Shown here one piece after another: positions 9,409 through 18,657 of a stretch of 64,000 bases of DNA. Where the stretch lies: the NCBI RefSeq assembly GCF_014961315.1, contig NZ_CP063141.1:1984001-2048000 (forward strand), written 5' to 3'. Position numbers and translations under genes: made by a program. The DNA is from Thermoflavifilum sp. (GTDB lineage Bacteria > Bacteroidota > Bacteroidia > Chitinophagales > Chitinophagaceae). Under the pieces are notes generated by a model. It was not told where the DNA came from, ran no database searches, and saw only the letters and a list, made by a program, of their open reading frames with translations. How positions within the stretch are numbered: position 1 is the first letter of the stretch; every line of letters begins with the position of its first letter.

Positions 9409-9936
9409 CTATTCTTTTCTTTCCCAGACTTCAAATGCGTAGGGATACGGATTTCGGTCGTCGGGCTTGTGTTGTTCAACACGGATCAATTGCCAGTCGG
9501 CCGGATCGATATCCGGGAAATAGCGATTGCCCTCGATATCGGCATCGATACGGGTAAAGTAAATGCGTTGCAGATAGGGCCAGGCCTCCCGAAAGATTTC
9601 GGCACCGCCTGTTACAAACACTTCTTCGGGTTGATATCTGGCGGCTGCCTCAAATGCATCGGAAAGTTGATGCACGACCTCCACGTCAGGGGCCGACCAA
9701 TGTGTTTGTCGGGTAATCACGATGTGCGGTCTGCCCGGCAGGGCTTTTCCGCCCATCGATTCGAAAGTCTTGCGGCCCATGATGAGGGGCTTGCCCCAGG
9801 TGGTTTGTTTAAAATATTTGAGATCGGCCGGCAAATGCCAGGGCATGATGTTGTCTTTGCCGATAACATAACCCCGGGCGGCAGCCACAATAGCGGAGAT
9901 GCGAAATGGATAGCGTGGAGTGGATGCTGCGTTCAT
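9409..9936 (-). CDS. folA: Dihydrofolate reductase
   Basis: 175 aa from the ATG at 9936. That ATG overlaps the thyA stop codon as ATGA, which is strong support for this start over a longer reading frame that would run into thyA. The enzyme reduces dihydrofolate to tetrahydrofolate with NADPH. Visible motifs are [20 protein letters not shown] (substrate and catalytic region, with Asp after HLPA), GRKTFESMG (cofactor) and the FVTGGAEIF loop. It pairs functionally with ThyA, which produces dihydrofolate; translational coupling of the two follows from the overlap. Confidence 0.95.
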   Translation of the reverse strand: MNAASTPRYPFRISAIVAAARGYVIGKDNIMPWHLPADLKYFKQTTWGKPLIMGRKTFESMGGKALPGRPHIVITRQTHWSAPDVEVVHQLSDAFEAAARYQPEEVFVTGGAEIFREAWPYLQRIYFTRIDADIEGNRYFPDIDPADWQLIRVEQHKPDDRNPYPYAFEVWERKE

Positions 9937-10748
9937 ACCGCCACAGGAGCTTTGATGGCCGGATGGCACTGGTAGTTCAACAATTGGAAATCCTCATACC
10001 GGAAGGAAAAAATATCTTTCACCGCAGGATTCAGTTGCATGACAGGTGGAGGGTAGGCCTGACGGGTGAGCTGCAGCCGGGCCTGTTCGATATGGTTTTT
10101 ATACAGGTGCACATCGCCGAACGTGTGGACGAATTCCCCCGGCAGCATATCGCAAACCTGGGCCATCATCAACGTGAGCAGGGCATAGGAGGCGATATTG
10201 AACGGCACACCCAGAAACACATCGCCGCTGCGCTGGTAGAGCTGGCAACTCAGTATTCGTTTGCCGGTCTGGTGATCAAGATGGGTGTAAAATTGAAACA
10301 GGCAATGACAGGGGCTGAGCGCCATACGCGGCAAATCGGCCACATTCCAGGCACTGACCACGATGCGGCGACTGTCGGGATCCTGTTTCAACAGATGCAC
10401 GGCCTGGGCGATCTGGTCGATGGTTTGTCCATCGGGTCCGCTCCAGCTGCGCCATTGTTTACCATATATCGGCCCCAATTCACCGTTTTCATCCGCCCAT
10501 TCATCCCATATCGTCACGCCGTGTTCATGTAAATAGCCGATATGGGTATCGCCCCGTAAAAACCACAACAGCTCGTAGATGATGGATTTCAGATGCATTT
10601 TTTTGGTGGTGAGCAAGGGGAACCCTTCCTGCAGGTTGAACCGCATCTGATAACCGAAAAGGCTGAGCGTGCCCACGCCGGTGCGGTCGTGCTTTTCTTT
10701 CCCATGGTCGAGGATCTCACGCAGCAAATGCAAATAAGCCTGTTCCAT
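9933..10748 (-). CDS. thyA: Thymidylate synthase (ThyA type)
   Basis: 271 aa, near the usual 264. It methylates dUMP to dTMP using methylenetetrahydrofolate and releases dihydrofolate for FolA. The catalytic cysteine is Cys147 in SPCHC. Also visible are the LLWFLRGDT helix, the GPIYGKQWR motif and the nucleotide-binding [10 protein letters not shown] and [18 protein letters not shown] segments. It is followed by folA with an ATGA overlap and preceded by queD 74 nt upstream, all minus strand, giving a compact pterin/folate cluster. The presence of ThyA fits with dcd at 49269, which supplies dUTP. Confidence 0.97.
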   Translation of the reverse strand: MEQAYLHLLREILDHGKEKHDRTGVGTLSLFGYQMRFNLQEGFPLLTTKKMHLKSIIYELLWFLRGDTHIGYLHEHGVTIWDEWADENGELGPIYGKQWRSWSGPDGQTIDQIAQAVHLLKQDPDSRRIVVSAWNVADLPRMALSPCHCLFQFYTHLDHQTGKRILSCQLYQRSGDVFLGVPFNIASYALLTLMMAQVCDMLPGEFVHTFGDVHLYKNHIEQARLQLTRQAYPPPVMQLNPAVKDIFSFRYEDFQLLNYQCHPAIKAPVAV

Positions 10749-10822
10749 AGTTGCAAGGTAAGGCAGTTCGATTACTTATGGAATGAAATTTCCAGAGCAC
10801 TGTGGATGGTGTGTGGATATTT

Positions 10823-11278
10823 TCAGGTTTGCTGGTCTTCCGCATACCAGCTGGCACAGGAGGTGGGGGTCTCATAGAGGGTGAGATGATGCAGTCGGAC
10901 AGGCGGGGGTAAGAGCGACTGGATGCGTTGTGCGAAATCAATAACCAAGTTTTCGCAGGTGGGCGTGTAGTCGAGCCACACGATGCGTTCGGAATAGCCG
11001 GCGAGAACAGATGAGAGCTCCTGGAAAGGCGATTGCTTGCATAAGAGCAGCGCGTGGTCGAACTCATCGATGACGGCCTGGTGAACGATCTGCTTGAGGT
11101 CGCCAAAATCCATCACCATGCCGTTTTTAGGATGCCGGGCATCACTCAGCGGTCGGCCGATAAGGGTTACCTCGAGGGTATATCCATGCCCGTGGATATG
11201 ACGGCATTTGCCGTCGTAACCATACAGGGCATGCGCCGCTTCAAAATGAAATATCTTGCTGAGTCTGATGGTTTGCAT
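10823..11278 (-). CDS. queD: 6-carboxytetrahydropterin synthase / 6-pyruvoyltetrahydropterin synthase family
   Basis: 151 aa. QueD turns dihydroneopterin triphosphate into 6-carboxytetrahydropterin on the queuosine/deazapurine path; close relatives serve other pterin routes. Zinc ligands are His16 (FEAAH) and the two His of HGH (29, 31); the nucleophile is Cys25 in KCRHIHGH. MVMDFGDLK and the late PTCENL glutamate motif complete the active site. The Cys-x3-His-x-His spacing favours the bacterial QueD type. It is first of the queD-thyA-folA run. A -7 element lies 20 nt before the ATG. No queC or queE is in the window, so the pathway assignment rests on family only. Confidence 0.85.
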   Translation of the reverse strand: MQTIRLSKIFHFEAAHALYGYDGKCRHIHGHGYTLEVTLIGRPLSDARHPKNGMVMDFGDLKQIVHQAVIDEFDHALLLCKQSPFQELSSVLAGYSERIVWLDYTPTCENLVIDFAQRIQSLLPPPVRLHHLTLYETPTSCASWYAEDQQT

Positions 11279-11298
11279 TCCTTCTGGTTCTGAACCTG

Positions 11299-11306
11299 CA
11301 AAGTTA
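11299..11306 (-). promoter_or_regulatory. Candidate -7 element of queD-thyA-folA promoter
   Basis: TAACTTTG followed by C on the minus strand, 20 nt before the queD ATG. Divergent from the candidate GH2 promoter about 100 bp away. Confidence 0.5.
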
Positions 11307-11408
11307 CATGAGAATGGGCGATAGCACTGTGTCGCCCCGTCACTGTTCAGTCAGCCTTTTCCGGAAACGTTTGCGTAAGAAATGCAGGCGTATCTGTGTG
11401 GAATCTAT

Positions 11409-11416
11409 TAAGTTTG
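11409..11416 (+). promoter_or_regulatory. Candidate -7 element of the GH2 gene promoter
   Basis: TAAGTTTG ends 20 nt before the ATG at 11437, the same spacing as for several other genes in this window. This also supports the internal ATG as the real start of the GH2 gene. Confidence 0.45.
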
Positions 11417-11436
11417 AGGCATTAAACCCACTCACC

Positions 11437-13314
11437 ATGAAAATGAATATCGGCCCGACAGGCATATGGTTACTTGTTTTTGTGAGTATCATCAATTTGC
11501 TGGGGTACAGTCAGGGGGCGATTGCGCAGTCCGACACCCTGCTGGCTCCATTGATCACCGATGTGCCTTACCGGCATACGATCAATCTGGATGGCTCCTG
11601 GCACTATATCGTGGATCCCTATCAGACCGGATACATCAATTATCGCTATCAGCGGACCACTCAGGGTTTTTTTCTGAATCGCCAGGCCCGGCGTCCCGAT
11701 GAGCTGATTGAGTATAATTTCGCCACTTCGCCTGCCCTGCAGGTTCCGGGCGACTGGAATTCTCAGGATGCCCGGTTGTTTGATTATGAAGGTACCGTAT
11801 GGTATGAGCGTGATTTTCAGTATCATCCACAGTCCGGCAAGCGTGTGTTTCTGTATGTGGGGGCTGCTAATTATCATGCGGTGGTGGGGGTGAATGGACA
11901 AATAGTGGGCGAGCATGTAGGGGGTTTTACTCCCTTTGATATGGAAGTGACGAACCAGCTTCATGCGGGAGATAATTTCGTGGTGGTAATGGTCGATAAT
12001 ACCCGGCATAAGGAGGGTGTACCCACCAATAATTTCGACTGGTGGAATTATGGCGGCCTTACACGAGATGTGTATTTGATTGAAACGCCACAAACCTTTA
12101 TTCAGGACTATTTCATTCATCTCGACGACATCCACACCCGGCAGGTGAGCGGCTGGGTGCAGCTCAACGGCCCGGAAGCAGCCAGGGCAACCGTGCAGTT
12201 GCAGATTCCGGAATGGCATTTCACCCGCAGCTTCACCACAGATGACAGAGGGCGAGCCGCTTTTACTTTTCAGGCTCCGAGCAGCCTGGAGTTGTGGTCG
12301 CCCGAACATCCGCGTTTATACCGGGTGGTATGGACAGCCGGTAAGGATACGCTTCAAGATGAGGTGGGCTTCCGCACCATTGCCGTACAGGGCGAGAATA
12401 TCCTGCTCAATGGTAAACCTATTTTTCTTCGAGGCGTGAGCATACACGAAGAAGCCCCTTTCGGTGGAGGGCGGGCATACAGCCGCGAGCAAGACCATAT
12501 TTTGCTGCAGTGGGCCCGAGAGCTGGGCTGTAATTATGTGCGGTTGGCCCATTACCCGCATAATGAAGCCATGATCAGGGAGGCGGAGAAAATGGGTTTA
12601 CTCGTCTGGTCGGAAATTCCGGTGTACTGGACGATCGACTGGACGAATCCGGCTACACTTGCCAATGCCCAACAACAACTGCGAGAGAATATCACCCGCG
12701 ATAAGAATCGAGCGAATATCATCATCTGGTCGGTCGGCAACGAAACGCCCCGTACGCCCGAGCGACTGGCATTCATGAAGACTCTGGTGGCGGAAGCCCG
12801 ATCACTCGACAGCACCCGGCTGATCTCGGCCGCCCTGCAGATCAGCCATGTGCGCAACGACACTTCCTGGCTCGATGATCCGCTGGGAGAATATCTCGAT
12901 GTACTCGGCTGTAATATTTACCCCGGCTGGTATGGCCCCTCGGCCGACGCGCGGGCTCGTTTTGCCAGCATCTATCACAAACCGCTTATCATGAGTGAAT
13001 TCGGGGCAGGTGCCCTGCAGGGCTATCATGGAGATAGCACCCAGCGCTGGACGGAAGAGTTTCAATACCGGGTGCTGGATGAAGATATCCGCCTGTTGAA
13101 GACCATTCCTTTTCTGCGGGGCACTACGCCCTGGATATTGAAAGATTTTCGATCGCCCAAGCGTTTGTTGCCCTACTATCAGGAGGGGTGGAACCGCAAG
13201 GGCCTGATCAGCGATCGGGGTGTGAAAAAGGAAGCGTTTTACCTGGTCCGGCAATTTTATACCGATATCGCTTCGGGAAAAATCAGCTTCGGGGGTGAAC
13301 GCTTTGGCCCTTAG
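11437..13314 (+). CDS. Secreted glycoside hydrolase family 2 enzyme, probable beta-glucuronidase
   Basis: 625 aa from the ATG at 11437, where a signal peptide begins (hydrophobic core then a GAIAQ cleavage region). A longer frame from 11308 only adds a basic, non-conserved stretch. Layout is GH2: sugar-binding jelly roll, Ig-like domain, then a TIM barrel from about 290. Acid/base is Glu436 in WSVGNETP; nucleophile is Glu521 in MSEFGAGALQGYHGD. The late NRK at 586-588 in WNRKG matches the NxK motif that recognises the carboxylate of glucuronic acid, so beta-glucuronidase is more likely than beta-galactosidase. Its role would be periplasmic or extracellular glycan breakdown. Its stop abuts the prpD stop with no gap. 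Confidence 0.85.
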   Translation: MKMNIGPTGIWLLVFVSIINLLGYSQGAIAQSDTLLAPLITDVPYRHTINLDGSWHYIVDPYQTGYINYRYQRTTQGFFLNRQARRPDELIEYNFATSPALQVPGDWNSQDARLFDYEGTVWYERDFQYHPQSGKRVFLYVGAANYHAVVGVNGQIVGEHVGGFTPFDMEVTNQLHAGDNFVVVMVDNTRHKEGVPTNNFDWWNYGGLTRDVYLIETPQTFIQDYFIHLDDIHTRQVSGWVQLNGPEAARATVQLQIPEWHFTRSFTTDDRGRAAFTFQAPSSLELWSPEHPRLYRVVWTAGKDTLQDEVGFRTIAVQGENILLNGKPIFLRGVSIHEEAPFGGGRAYSREQDHILLQWARELGCNYVRLAHYPHNEAMIREAEKMGLLVWSEIPVYWTIDWTNPATLANAQQQLRENITRDKNRANIIIWSVGNETPRTPERLAFMKTLVAEARSLDSTRLISAALQISHVRNDTSWLDDPLGEYLDVLGCNIYPGWYGPSADARARFASIYHKPLIMSEFGAGALQGYHGDSTQRWTEEFQYRVLDEDIRLLKTIPFLRGTTPWILKDFRSPKRLLPYYQEGWNRKGLISDRGVKKEAFYLVRQFYTDIASGKISFGGERFGP

Positions 13315-14763
13315 TCACACCACAAAGAGGTCGACCCATTCATGAACCGGCATCTCGATCAGTTGTTTCAGGTTGAGCGAATGTGCAAGGATTTGCTGCT
13401 GTTGTTTTTCTGCAAAACGATGGCTCAGATGTCGTTTGAATTTTTCGATCAGCAGCGGTATGCCTTCTGCCCGCCGGCGTTTGTGGCCGATGGGGTATTC
13501 CACCACCACTTCAGGCAATACAGTACCGTCGTTTAAGGTCAGGGTCAGGGCATTGGCGATGGATCGTTTTTCTGGATCGTAGTAATCGCGGGTAAACTGC
13601 GGATCTTCCTCGGTGGTCATCTTCCCGCGGAGGATATCGATTCGGGGGTCGGCAGCCACTTCATCTTCATAATCGGCAGCCGTAAGACGGCCGAAGATCA
13701 GCGGTACGGCGATCATGTATTGCAGGCAATGGTCGCGGTCGGCCGGGTTGTGCAGGGGGCCTTTTTTATCGATAATGCGCAGGGCGGCCTGGTGCGTACG
13801 GATGTGGATATGGGCGATATCTTCTGCCGACTTGCCCATTTGCTTCAGCTGCTGGTGCAGTTGCATGGCGGCTTCTACGGCGGTCTGGGCGTGAAACTCG
13901 GCGGGATAGCTGATTTTAAACAACACATTTTCCATCACATAGCTACCGAAGGAGCGGGCCAGCTTCAGGGGTTGGCCGTGCATCACGGCGTCCTGAAAGC
14001 CCCATTGAGGGGTGGTGATCACGCCTGGATAACCCATCTCGCCCGTGCGGGCGATGAGAGCCAGCCTCACGCCACGTGCGGTGGCATCACCTGCGGCCCA
14101 TGATTTTCGGCTGCCCGTATTGGGGGCGTGGCGGTAGGTGCGCAGGGGATGGCCGTCTAGAAACACGTGCGAAATGGCGTTGATGAGCTCTGGTTCGGTG
14201 AGTCCGAGCAGCTTACCCGTTACCGCGGTGGTGGCTAATTTCACTAAAATCACATGATCGAGTCCCACCCGGTTGAAAGCGTTCTCTAAGGCCAGCACGC
14301 CCTGGATTTCGTGGGCGCGGATCATGGCGTCGAGTACATCGTGCATGCGCAGGGGCGGCTTGCTTTGTGCCTGAGCTGTGCGCGACAGCCAGTCGGCCAC
14401 GGCAAGAATACCCCCGAGGTTATCGGAAGGATGTCCCCATTCGGCGGCCAGCCAGGTATCATTGTAGTCGAGCCAGCGGATCATGCTGCCCAGTGTGAAA
14501 GCAGCCTGTACCGGATCAAGCACATAGTTTGTGCCCGGTATGCGAGCGCCGTTCGGAACTATCGTGCCGGGAACGATGGGGCCCAGCAACTTGGTACAGG
14601 CAGGATAGGAAAGCGCTTCCAGCGCGCAACCGATACTATCCAGCAAGCAATAATGTGCTGTAGTCCAGGCCTGTTCGCTGGTGATTTCGGTATGCAGCAC
14701 ATAGCGAGCAATTTCTACTAACAAGGTATCGGGTTGTGGACGATCATTGGAAAGAGCTGTCAT
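13315..14763 (-). CDS. prpD: 2-methylcitrate dehydratase (MmgE/PrpD family)
   Basis: 482 aa, matching E. coli PrpD (483). PrpD dehydrates 2-methylcitrate to 2-methyl-cis-aconitate in propionate breakdown. The most characteristic stretch is [21 protein letters not shown] (split here: [10 protein letters not shown] then [11 protein letters not shown], residues about 94-114), which is specific to PrpD within the MmgE/PrpD family. No prpB, prpC or acnB-like gene is beside it, so the rest of the methylcitrate cycle must be elsewhere. It is convergent with the GH2 gene; the two stop codons are directly adjacent. The start MTALSND is the first in-frame ATG. Confidence 0.9.
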   Translation of the reverse strand: MTALSNDRPQPDTLLVEIARYVLHTEITSEQAWTTAHYCLLDSIGCALEALSYPACTKLLGPIVPGTIVPNGARIPGTNYVLDPVQAAFTLGSMIRWLDYNDTWLAAEWGHPSDNLGGILAVADWLSRTAQAQSKPPLRMHDVLDAMIRAHEIQGVLALENAFNRVGLDHVILVKLATTAVTGKLLGLTEPELINAISHVFLDGHPLRTYRHAPNTGSRKSWAAGDATARGVRLALIARTGEMGYPGVITTPQWGFQDAVMHGQPLKLARSFGSYVMENVLFKISYPAEFHAQTAVEAAMQLHQQLKQMGKSAEDIAHIHIRTHQAALRIIDKKGPLHNPADRDHCLQYMIAVPLIFGRLTAADYEDEVAADPRIDILRGKMTTEEDPQFTRDYYDPEKRSIANALTLTLNDGTVLPEVVVEYPIGHKRRRAEGIPLLIEKFKRHLSHRFAEKQQQQILAHSLNLKQLIEMPVHEWVDLFVV

Positions 14764-14885
14764 ACATATGCATGTTTGCCTTCAAAAATACGGGAAAGCT
14801 AATTTTATCTGGCGGCTGCAGAGGGAAGATTGAGTTGCTGGAAACGCTGGCAAAATTGGAGCATGGGCTGTGAGATGGAAAAGGA

Positions 14886-16871
14886 TTAGTTTTCAAAACT
14901 CGTTGATCGGGGTTGGGCAGGAAGTGTGAAATAAAACGTAGTGCCTTTGTTTTCCTCACTTTCAAACCAGATCGAACCACCGTGGCTTTCCACCATTTCT
15001 TTGCACAAAACCAATCCCAGTCCGGTGCCGATTTCGTTGGCCGTGCCGCGGGAGGAAAAGTTTTCCATGCCGAATACCTTGGGCCGGTCGGCTGGTTTAA
15101 TGCCCACGCCATCGTCTTTCACCCAGATCTTCACCATGCCGTTGAGTTTTTCGGCACCAATGAAAATATGGCCGTTTTCGTTGGTGAATTTGATGGCATT
15201 GGTGGTGATGTTGCGCAGGATGATGCGCAACATTTCCCGATCGGCATAAGCCTGCAGGCGATCAGGCACATCATAGCGAATCTGGATTTTTTTCTTTTCA
15301 GCCTGCCATTGACAGAATCGGATATTCTCCAGTACGGCGTCTTTAATGTTTACGAGTGTGGGCTTGGGGTGGATGCCGTTCATCTGGCTTTTTGACCACT
15401 CCAGAATATTGGTAAGGAAATTATTCGTTTCTGTTAGGCTTTCGGAGAGACTGGAAGTGACATGGGTAATTTCATCCATAGAGAGACTACCTGTTTTCAT
15501 GAGTTCCAGCATCATCTCCATGCTGGCGAGCGGGTTACGAATATCGTGGGAAATGACGGAAAGAATGCGGTCTTTGATTTTATTCAGCTTTTCCAGCTCT
15601 TTATTTTTCTGCTCCAGCTCGTTGCGGGTAATTTCTATGCTTTGATTTTTTTGCTGAAGTTCGTCGAAATGTTTTTTGCGAAGCTGGTTTTCTCTCCATA
15701 GCAGTATCGCTATGATGATCAGCAGCAGCAGGATGCAGCCAATGGTGATGACCCAGTAGAGCTGGCGTCGGATGATATGCTGTTGAGCCTGTTGTTGTTC
15801 GCGCAGGCTTACGATGAGGTTTTCATTTTTCTGGCTCCTGTATTGCCCGATTAATTCAGCAATTGTTTTGCTCTGTTGCAGGCTGTAGAGGCTATCGTGT
15901 AGTTGCTCATACTGGCGTTGGTACAACAGGGCTTCGTCGGGCTTATTTTTCATAGCCTTTACGAGTGCCAGTTTCAGACAATCGCGCATGAGCAAAAAGG
16001 GGTCGTGTTGTTCGACGGCCATTTGATAGGCCTTTTGCAGCTGGTTTTCGGCTTCATCATATTTCCCCTGTGCTAGCAACAAATCTCCTATTTCGTAACT
16101 CAGGCGAGCAATACGTTGCGGTTGATGCAGGCGTTGAAACATGTCGAATGCTGTGGAGAAGTTCCAGGTGGCTTTGTCGTATTGCCCCTGCATGAAGTAA
16201 ATGTAGCCCATGTTGTCAAGCGCATCGGCTATACCCGTTGAATCGCCCTTCATCGAAGCAAACGTGAATTCTTGATTGAAGAGCTCGAATACCTGAGAGA
16301 AATCGCGCTGGGAAGGCGGTTTTTGTGCCAGTTGCCGCATCCGAATATTACCCAGTGCACCCGATAAATGAATCAGGCTTGAAGTATCGCGCAGGCGTTG
16401 TTGCAAAGCATAGGCATGCTGGTACGATGCTGAAGCGAGTGAATCAATACCCAGCCGAATGTACAGATCACCTAATTGTTGGTGAATGCGAGCCGCATGC
16501 ACGTCGTCTCGATTATTTTCAGCAAGCGCCAGCGCGTTCAGATAAAGCGCCAGTGCTTGCTCGTATTGTTGAAGCCGGGCAAGGATTGAAGCGCGTATTA
16601 CCTGTGCCTCGATGAGCCCGGGCGTATAAGAAAGTGTTTGCGCGAGATCAGCCGCATTTGTTGCAAAATATTCCGCAAGCCCGGGATCGGTGGGTTGATA
16701 GGCATGGGCTATTTGCAATTGAAGGTTCACGCGTAAGCTATCCTGCTGGCGATGGGCAGCAAGCAGCCTGAGCAGGGAATCCACTTTCGCCTGGCCAAAC
16801 AAAGGAAAAGCACCCAGCAGGATACTATGGATGAAAAGAAAAACAGTAAAAACAATCCGCAATAATTTCAT
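14886..16871 (-). CDS. TPR-containing sensor histidine kinase
   Basis: 661 aa. A signal peptide or anchor (1-26) leads to a periplasmic sensor region of about 340 residues built of tetratricopeptide-like repeats (for example GDLYIRLGIDSLASASYQHA and GYIYFMQGQYDKATWNF). One transmembrane helix at 372-392 follows, then a coiled coil, a HisKA domain with the phospho-acceptor His442 (VISHDIRNP) and a HATPase_c domain with N-box (RNITTNAIKF), G1 (DDGVGI) and G2 (GTGLGLVLCKEM). This architecture is common in Bacteroidota. No cognate response regulator is adjacent; the nearest is at 21244. The signal sensed is unknown. Confidence 0.92.
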   Translation of the reverse strand: MKLLRIVFTVFLFIHSILLGAFPLFGQAKVDSLLRLLAAHRQQDSLRVNLQLQIAHAYQPTDPGLAEYFATNAADLAQTLSYTPGLIEAQVIRASILARLQQYEQALALYLNALALAENNRDDVHAARIHQQLGDLYIRLGIDSLASASYQHAYALQQRLRDTSSLIHLSGALGNIRMRQLAQKPPSQRDFSQVFELFNQEFTFASMKGDSTGIADALDNMGYIYFMQGQYDKATWNFSTAFDMFQRLHQPQRIARLSYEIGDLLLAQGKYDEAENQLQKAYQMAVEQHDPFLLMRDCLKLALVKAMKNKPDEALLYQRQYEQLHDSLYSLQQSKTIAELIGQYRSQKNENLIVSLREQQQAQQHIIRRQLYWVITIGCILLLLIIIAILLWRENQLRKKHFDELQQKNQSIEITRNELEQKNKELEKLNKIKDRILSVISHDIRNPLASMEMMLELMKTGSLSMDEITHVTSSLSESLTETNNFLTNILEWSKSQMNGIHPKPTLVNIKDAVLENIRFCQWQAEKKKIQIRYDVPDRLQAYADREMLRIILRNITTNAIKFTNENGHIFIGAEKLNGMVKIWVKDDGVGIKPADRPKVFGMENFSSRGTANEIGTGLGLVLCKEMVESHGGSIWFESEENKGTTFYFTLPAQPRSTSFEN

Positions 16872-17259
16872 ACAAGTTGAACGTGACCACCCCTACTGGT
16901 TTGTTCATGGATATGATATTGCGTTGATGAGGCAAACGATGGCAGAGGCCTGCTTTAAGCCCATAAAAATACTATAAAAAACCTAAGCTGAACCGCCTGA
17001 AACCCGGTTTTTCCTTACACGAAGTGAACTTTTCAGGGATCGGGGCTAACTGTCCGGTCAACGACAGAAAATCAACCGCCAAAAATAGCAAAGGGATATC
17101 AAAAAATTCTGCAAAACGTACGCTTGATTTTTTCATTTCTGTACTTTTGCAACCTGTTATTTGAAAATTTGTCCGGAACGCTTTGCATGCGATCTTGTTT
17201 ACTAAACTTACATATGTATTTGGGTTTTTATTTGTTCACATCAATTACCCTTAGGTTAA
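16872..17259. other. 388-bp intergenic region, divergent promoters
   Basis: Lies between the histidine kinase and the arginine decarboxylase-like gene, which point away from each other. A candidate -7 element TACTTTTG is at 17142-17149 on the plus strand, leaving an unusually long leader of about 100 nt. I see no riboswitch that I recognise, no intrinsic terminator and no convincing small ORF. Confidence 0.6.
17142..17149 (+). promoter_or_regulatory. Candidate -7 element, arginine decarboxylase-like gene
   Basis: TACTTTTG followed by C. It is 110 nt before the start codon, much further than elsewhere in this window, so if real it leaves a long 5' leader. Confidence 0.3.
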
Positions 17260-18657
17260 ATGAACAACACATACACCGACCTCGTCCGGCAAACGTTTGA
17301 ATTTCCACAGGAAGGATTTGAAATCAAAGACAATTATCTCTATTTCAACGGGGTGAATCTGAAGGCCCTGATCGATAAGTATGGTACCCCCATGAAAATC
17401 ACCTTCCTGCCCAAGATCGGCATGCAAATTCAAAAGGCCAAGCGCATGTTCAGGGAGGCCATGAAAAAACATCGCTATGAAGGCAATTATTACTATTGCT
17501 ATTGCACGAAGAGTTCGCACTTTTCGTTCATTGTAGAAGAAACCCTCAAGCACGGCGTGCATCTGGAAACATCGTTTACCTATGATCTGGAAATCATCCG
17601 CAAACTCTACGAGCGCAAGAAAATTACCAAAGACACCATCATCATCTGCAACGGGTACAAAACCCGCTCATATACCAGAGCCATTGCCCGGCTTATCAAC
17701 AACGGATTTAAGAATGTGATTCCGGTGCTGGACAACAAACCCGAACTCGATGAATATCGCAAACTGGTGCATACCCGCGAGCCGGTGAAAATCGGCATCC
17801 GCATCGCAGCAGAAGAAGAACCCACTTTCGATTTTTACACTTCACGCCTTGGCATTCGTTCAAAGGATGTGCTGGAATTTTATGTGGATAAAATCAAAGG
17901 CAATCCGAAGTTTCAACTGAAGATGATTCATTTCTTCCTGAACAAGGGTATCAAGGATGATATTTACTACTGGAGCGAACTGAACAAGGTGCTGAATATT
18001 TACTGCCAATTAAAAAAGATTTGTCCTGAGCTGGATTCGCTCAATATCGGAGGAGGTTTCCCCATCAAGCACTCCCTGGCCTTTGAATACGATTATGAAT
18101 ACATGGTGAACCAGATTGTGATGAACATCAAAAAGGCCTGCAAACGGAGTCGTGTGCCTACGCCCGATATTTACACCGAATTTGGTTCCTACACAGTTGG
18201 CGAAAGTGGTGCCATGATTTACAGTGTGCTGGGTGAAAAACTACAGAATGATCGGGAAATCTGGTACATGATCGATAGTTCGTTTATCACCACACTGCCC
18301 GATACCTGGGGTATAGGCGAGAAGTTTTTGTTGTTGCCCATCAATAAATGGGATTCGGAATATCAGCAGGTGAACTTAGGTGGGTTGACCTGCGACAGTC
18401 ATGATTTTTATACCTCTGAAGAGCATATCAATCAGGTGTTTCTTCCGAAGCTGGATAATCACGAGCCTTTGTATGTGGGCTTCTTTCACACCGGTGCTTA
18501 CCAGGATCAGCTCAGCGGATATGGGGGCATCAAACATTGCCTGATTCCTTCACCCAAACATGTGGTGATTGAGTATGATCGCAATGGCAAGTTGGTCGAC
18601 TGGCTATATGCCAAAGAACAGAGCTCAAGAAGTATGCTGAAGATTTTAGGATACTAA
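17260..18657 (+). CDS. Arginine decarboxylase-like PLP enzyme (alanine racemase fold)
   Basis: 465 aa. It belongs to the fold III decarboxylases (arginine, ornithine, diaminopimelate) and resembles the short enzyme annotated as arginine decarboxylase across Bacteroidota. The Schiff-base lysine is in YYCYCTKSSHF (about residue 87), the phosphate-binding loop is GGGFPIKHS, and the C-terminal active-site cysteine motif is GLTCDSHDF. The usual HxGSQ motif is replaced by HFFLNKGI, so it diverges from classic SpeA and DapDC, and it is shorter than E. coli SpeA (658 aa). Expected product is agmatine for polyamines; the substrate is inferred. It overlaps the lacI-type gene tail to tail by 12 nt. Confidence 0.75.
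   Translation: MNNTYTDLVRQTFEFPQEGFEIKDNYLYFNGVNLKALIDKYGTPMKITFLPKIGMQIQKAKRMFREAMKKHRYEGNYYYCYCTKSSHFSFIVEETLKHGVHLETSFTYDLEIIRKLYERKKITKDTIIICNGYKTRSYTRAIARLINNGFKNVIPVLDNKPELDEYRKLVHTREPVKIGIRIAAEEEPTFDFYTSRLGIRSKDVLEFYVDKIKGNPKFQLKMIHFFLNKGIKDDIYYWSELNKVLNIYCQLKKICPELDSLNIGGGFPIKHSLAFEYDYEYMVNQIVMNIKKACKRSRVPTPDIYTEFGSYTVGESGAMIYSVLGEKLQNDREIWYMIDSSFITTLPDTWGIGEKFLLLPINKWDSEYQQVNLGGLTCDSHDFYTSEEHINQVFLPKLDNHEPLYVGFFHTGAYQDQLSGYGGIKHCLIPSPKHVVIEYDRNGKLVDWLYAKEQSSRSMLKILGY

Noticed and set aside
11470..12309. 279-codon open frame antisense to the GH2 gene
   Set aside because: The plus-strand frame has a signal peptide and both catalytic glutamates; the antisense frame is incidental.
16872..17259. 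Riboswitch in the leader of the arginine decarboxylase-like gene
   Set aside because: No known riboswitch core could be recognised and no terminator or anti-terminator pair is evident.
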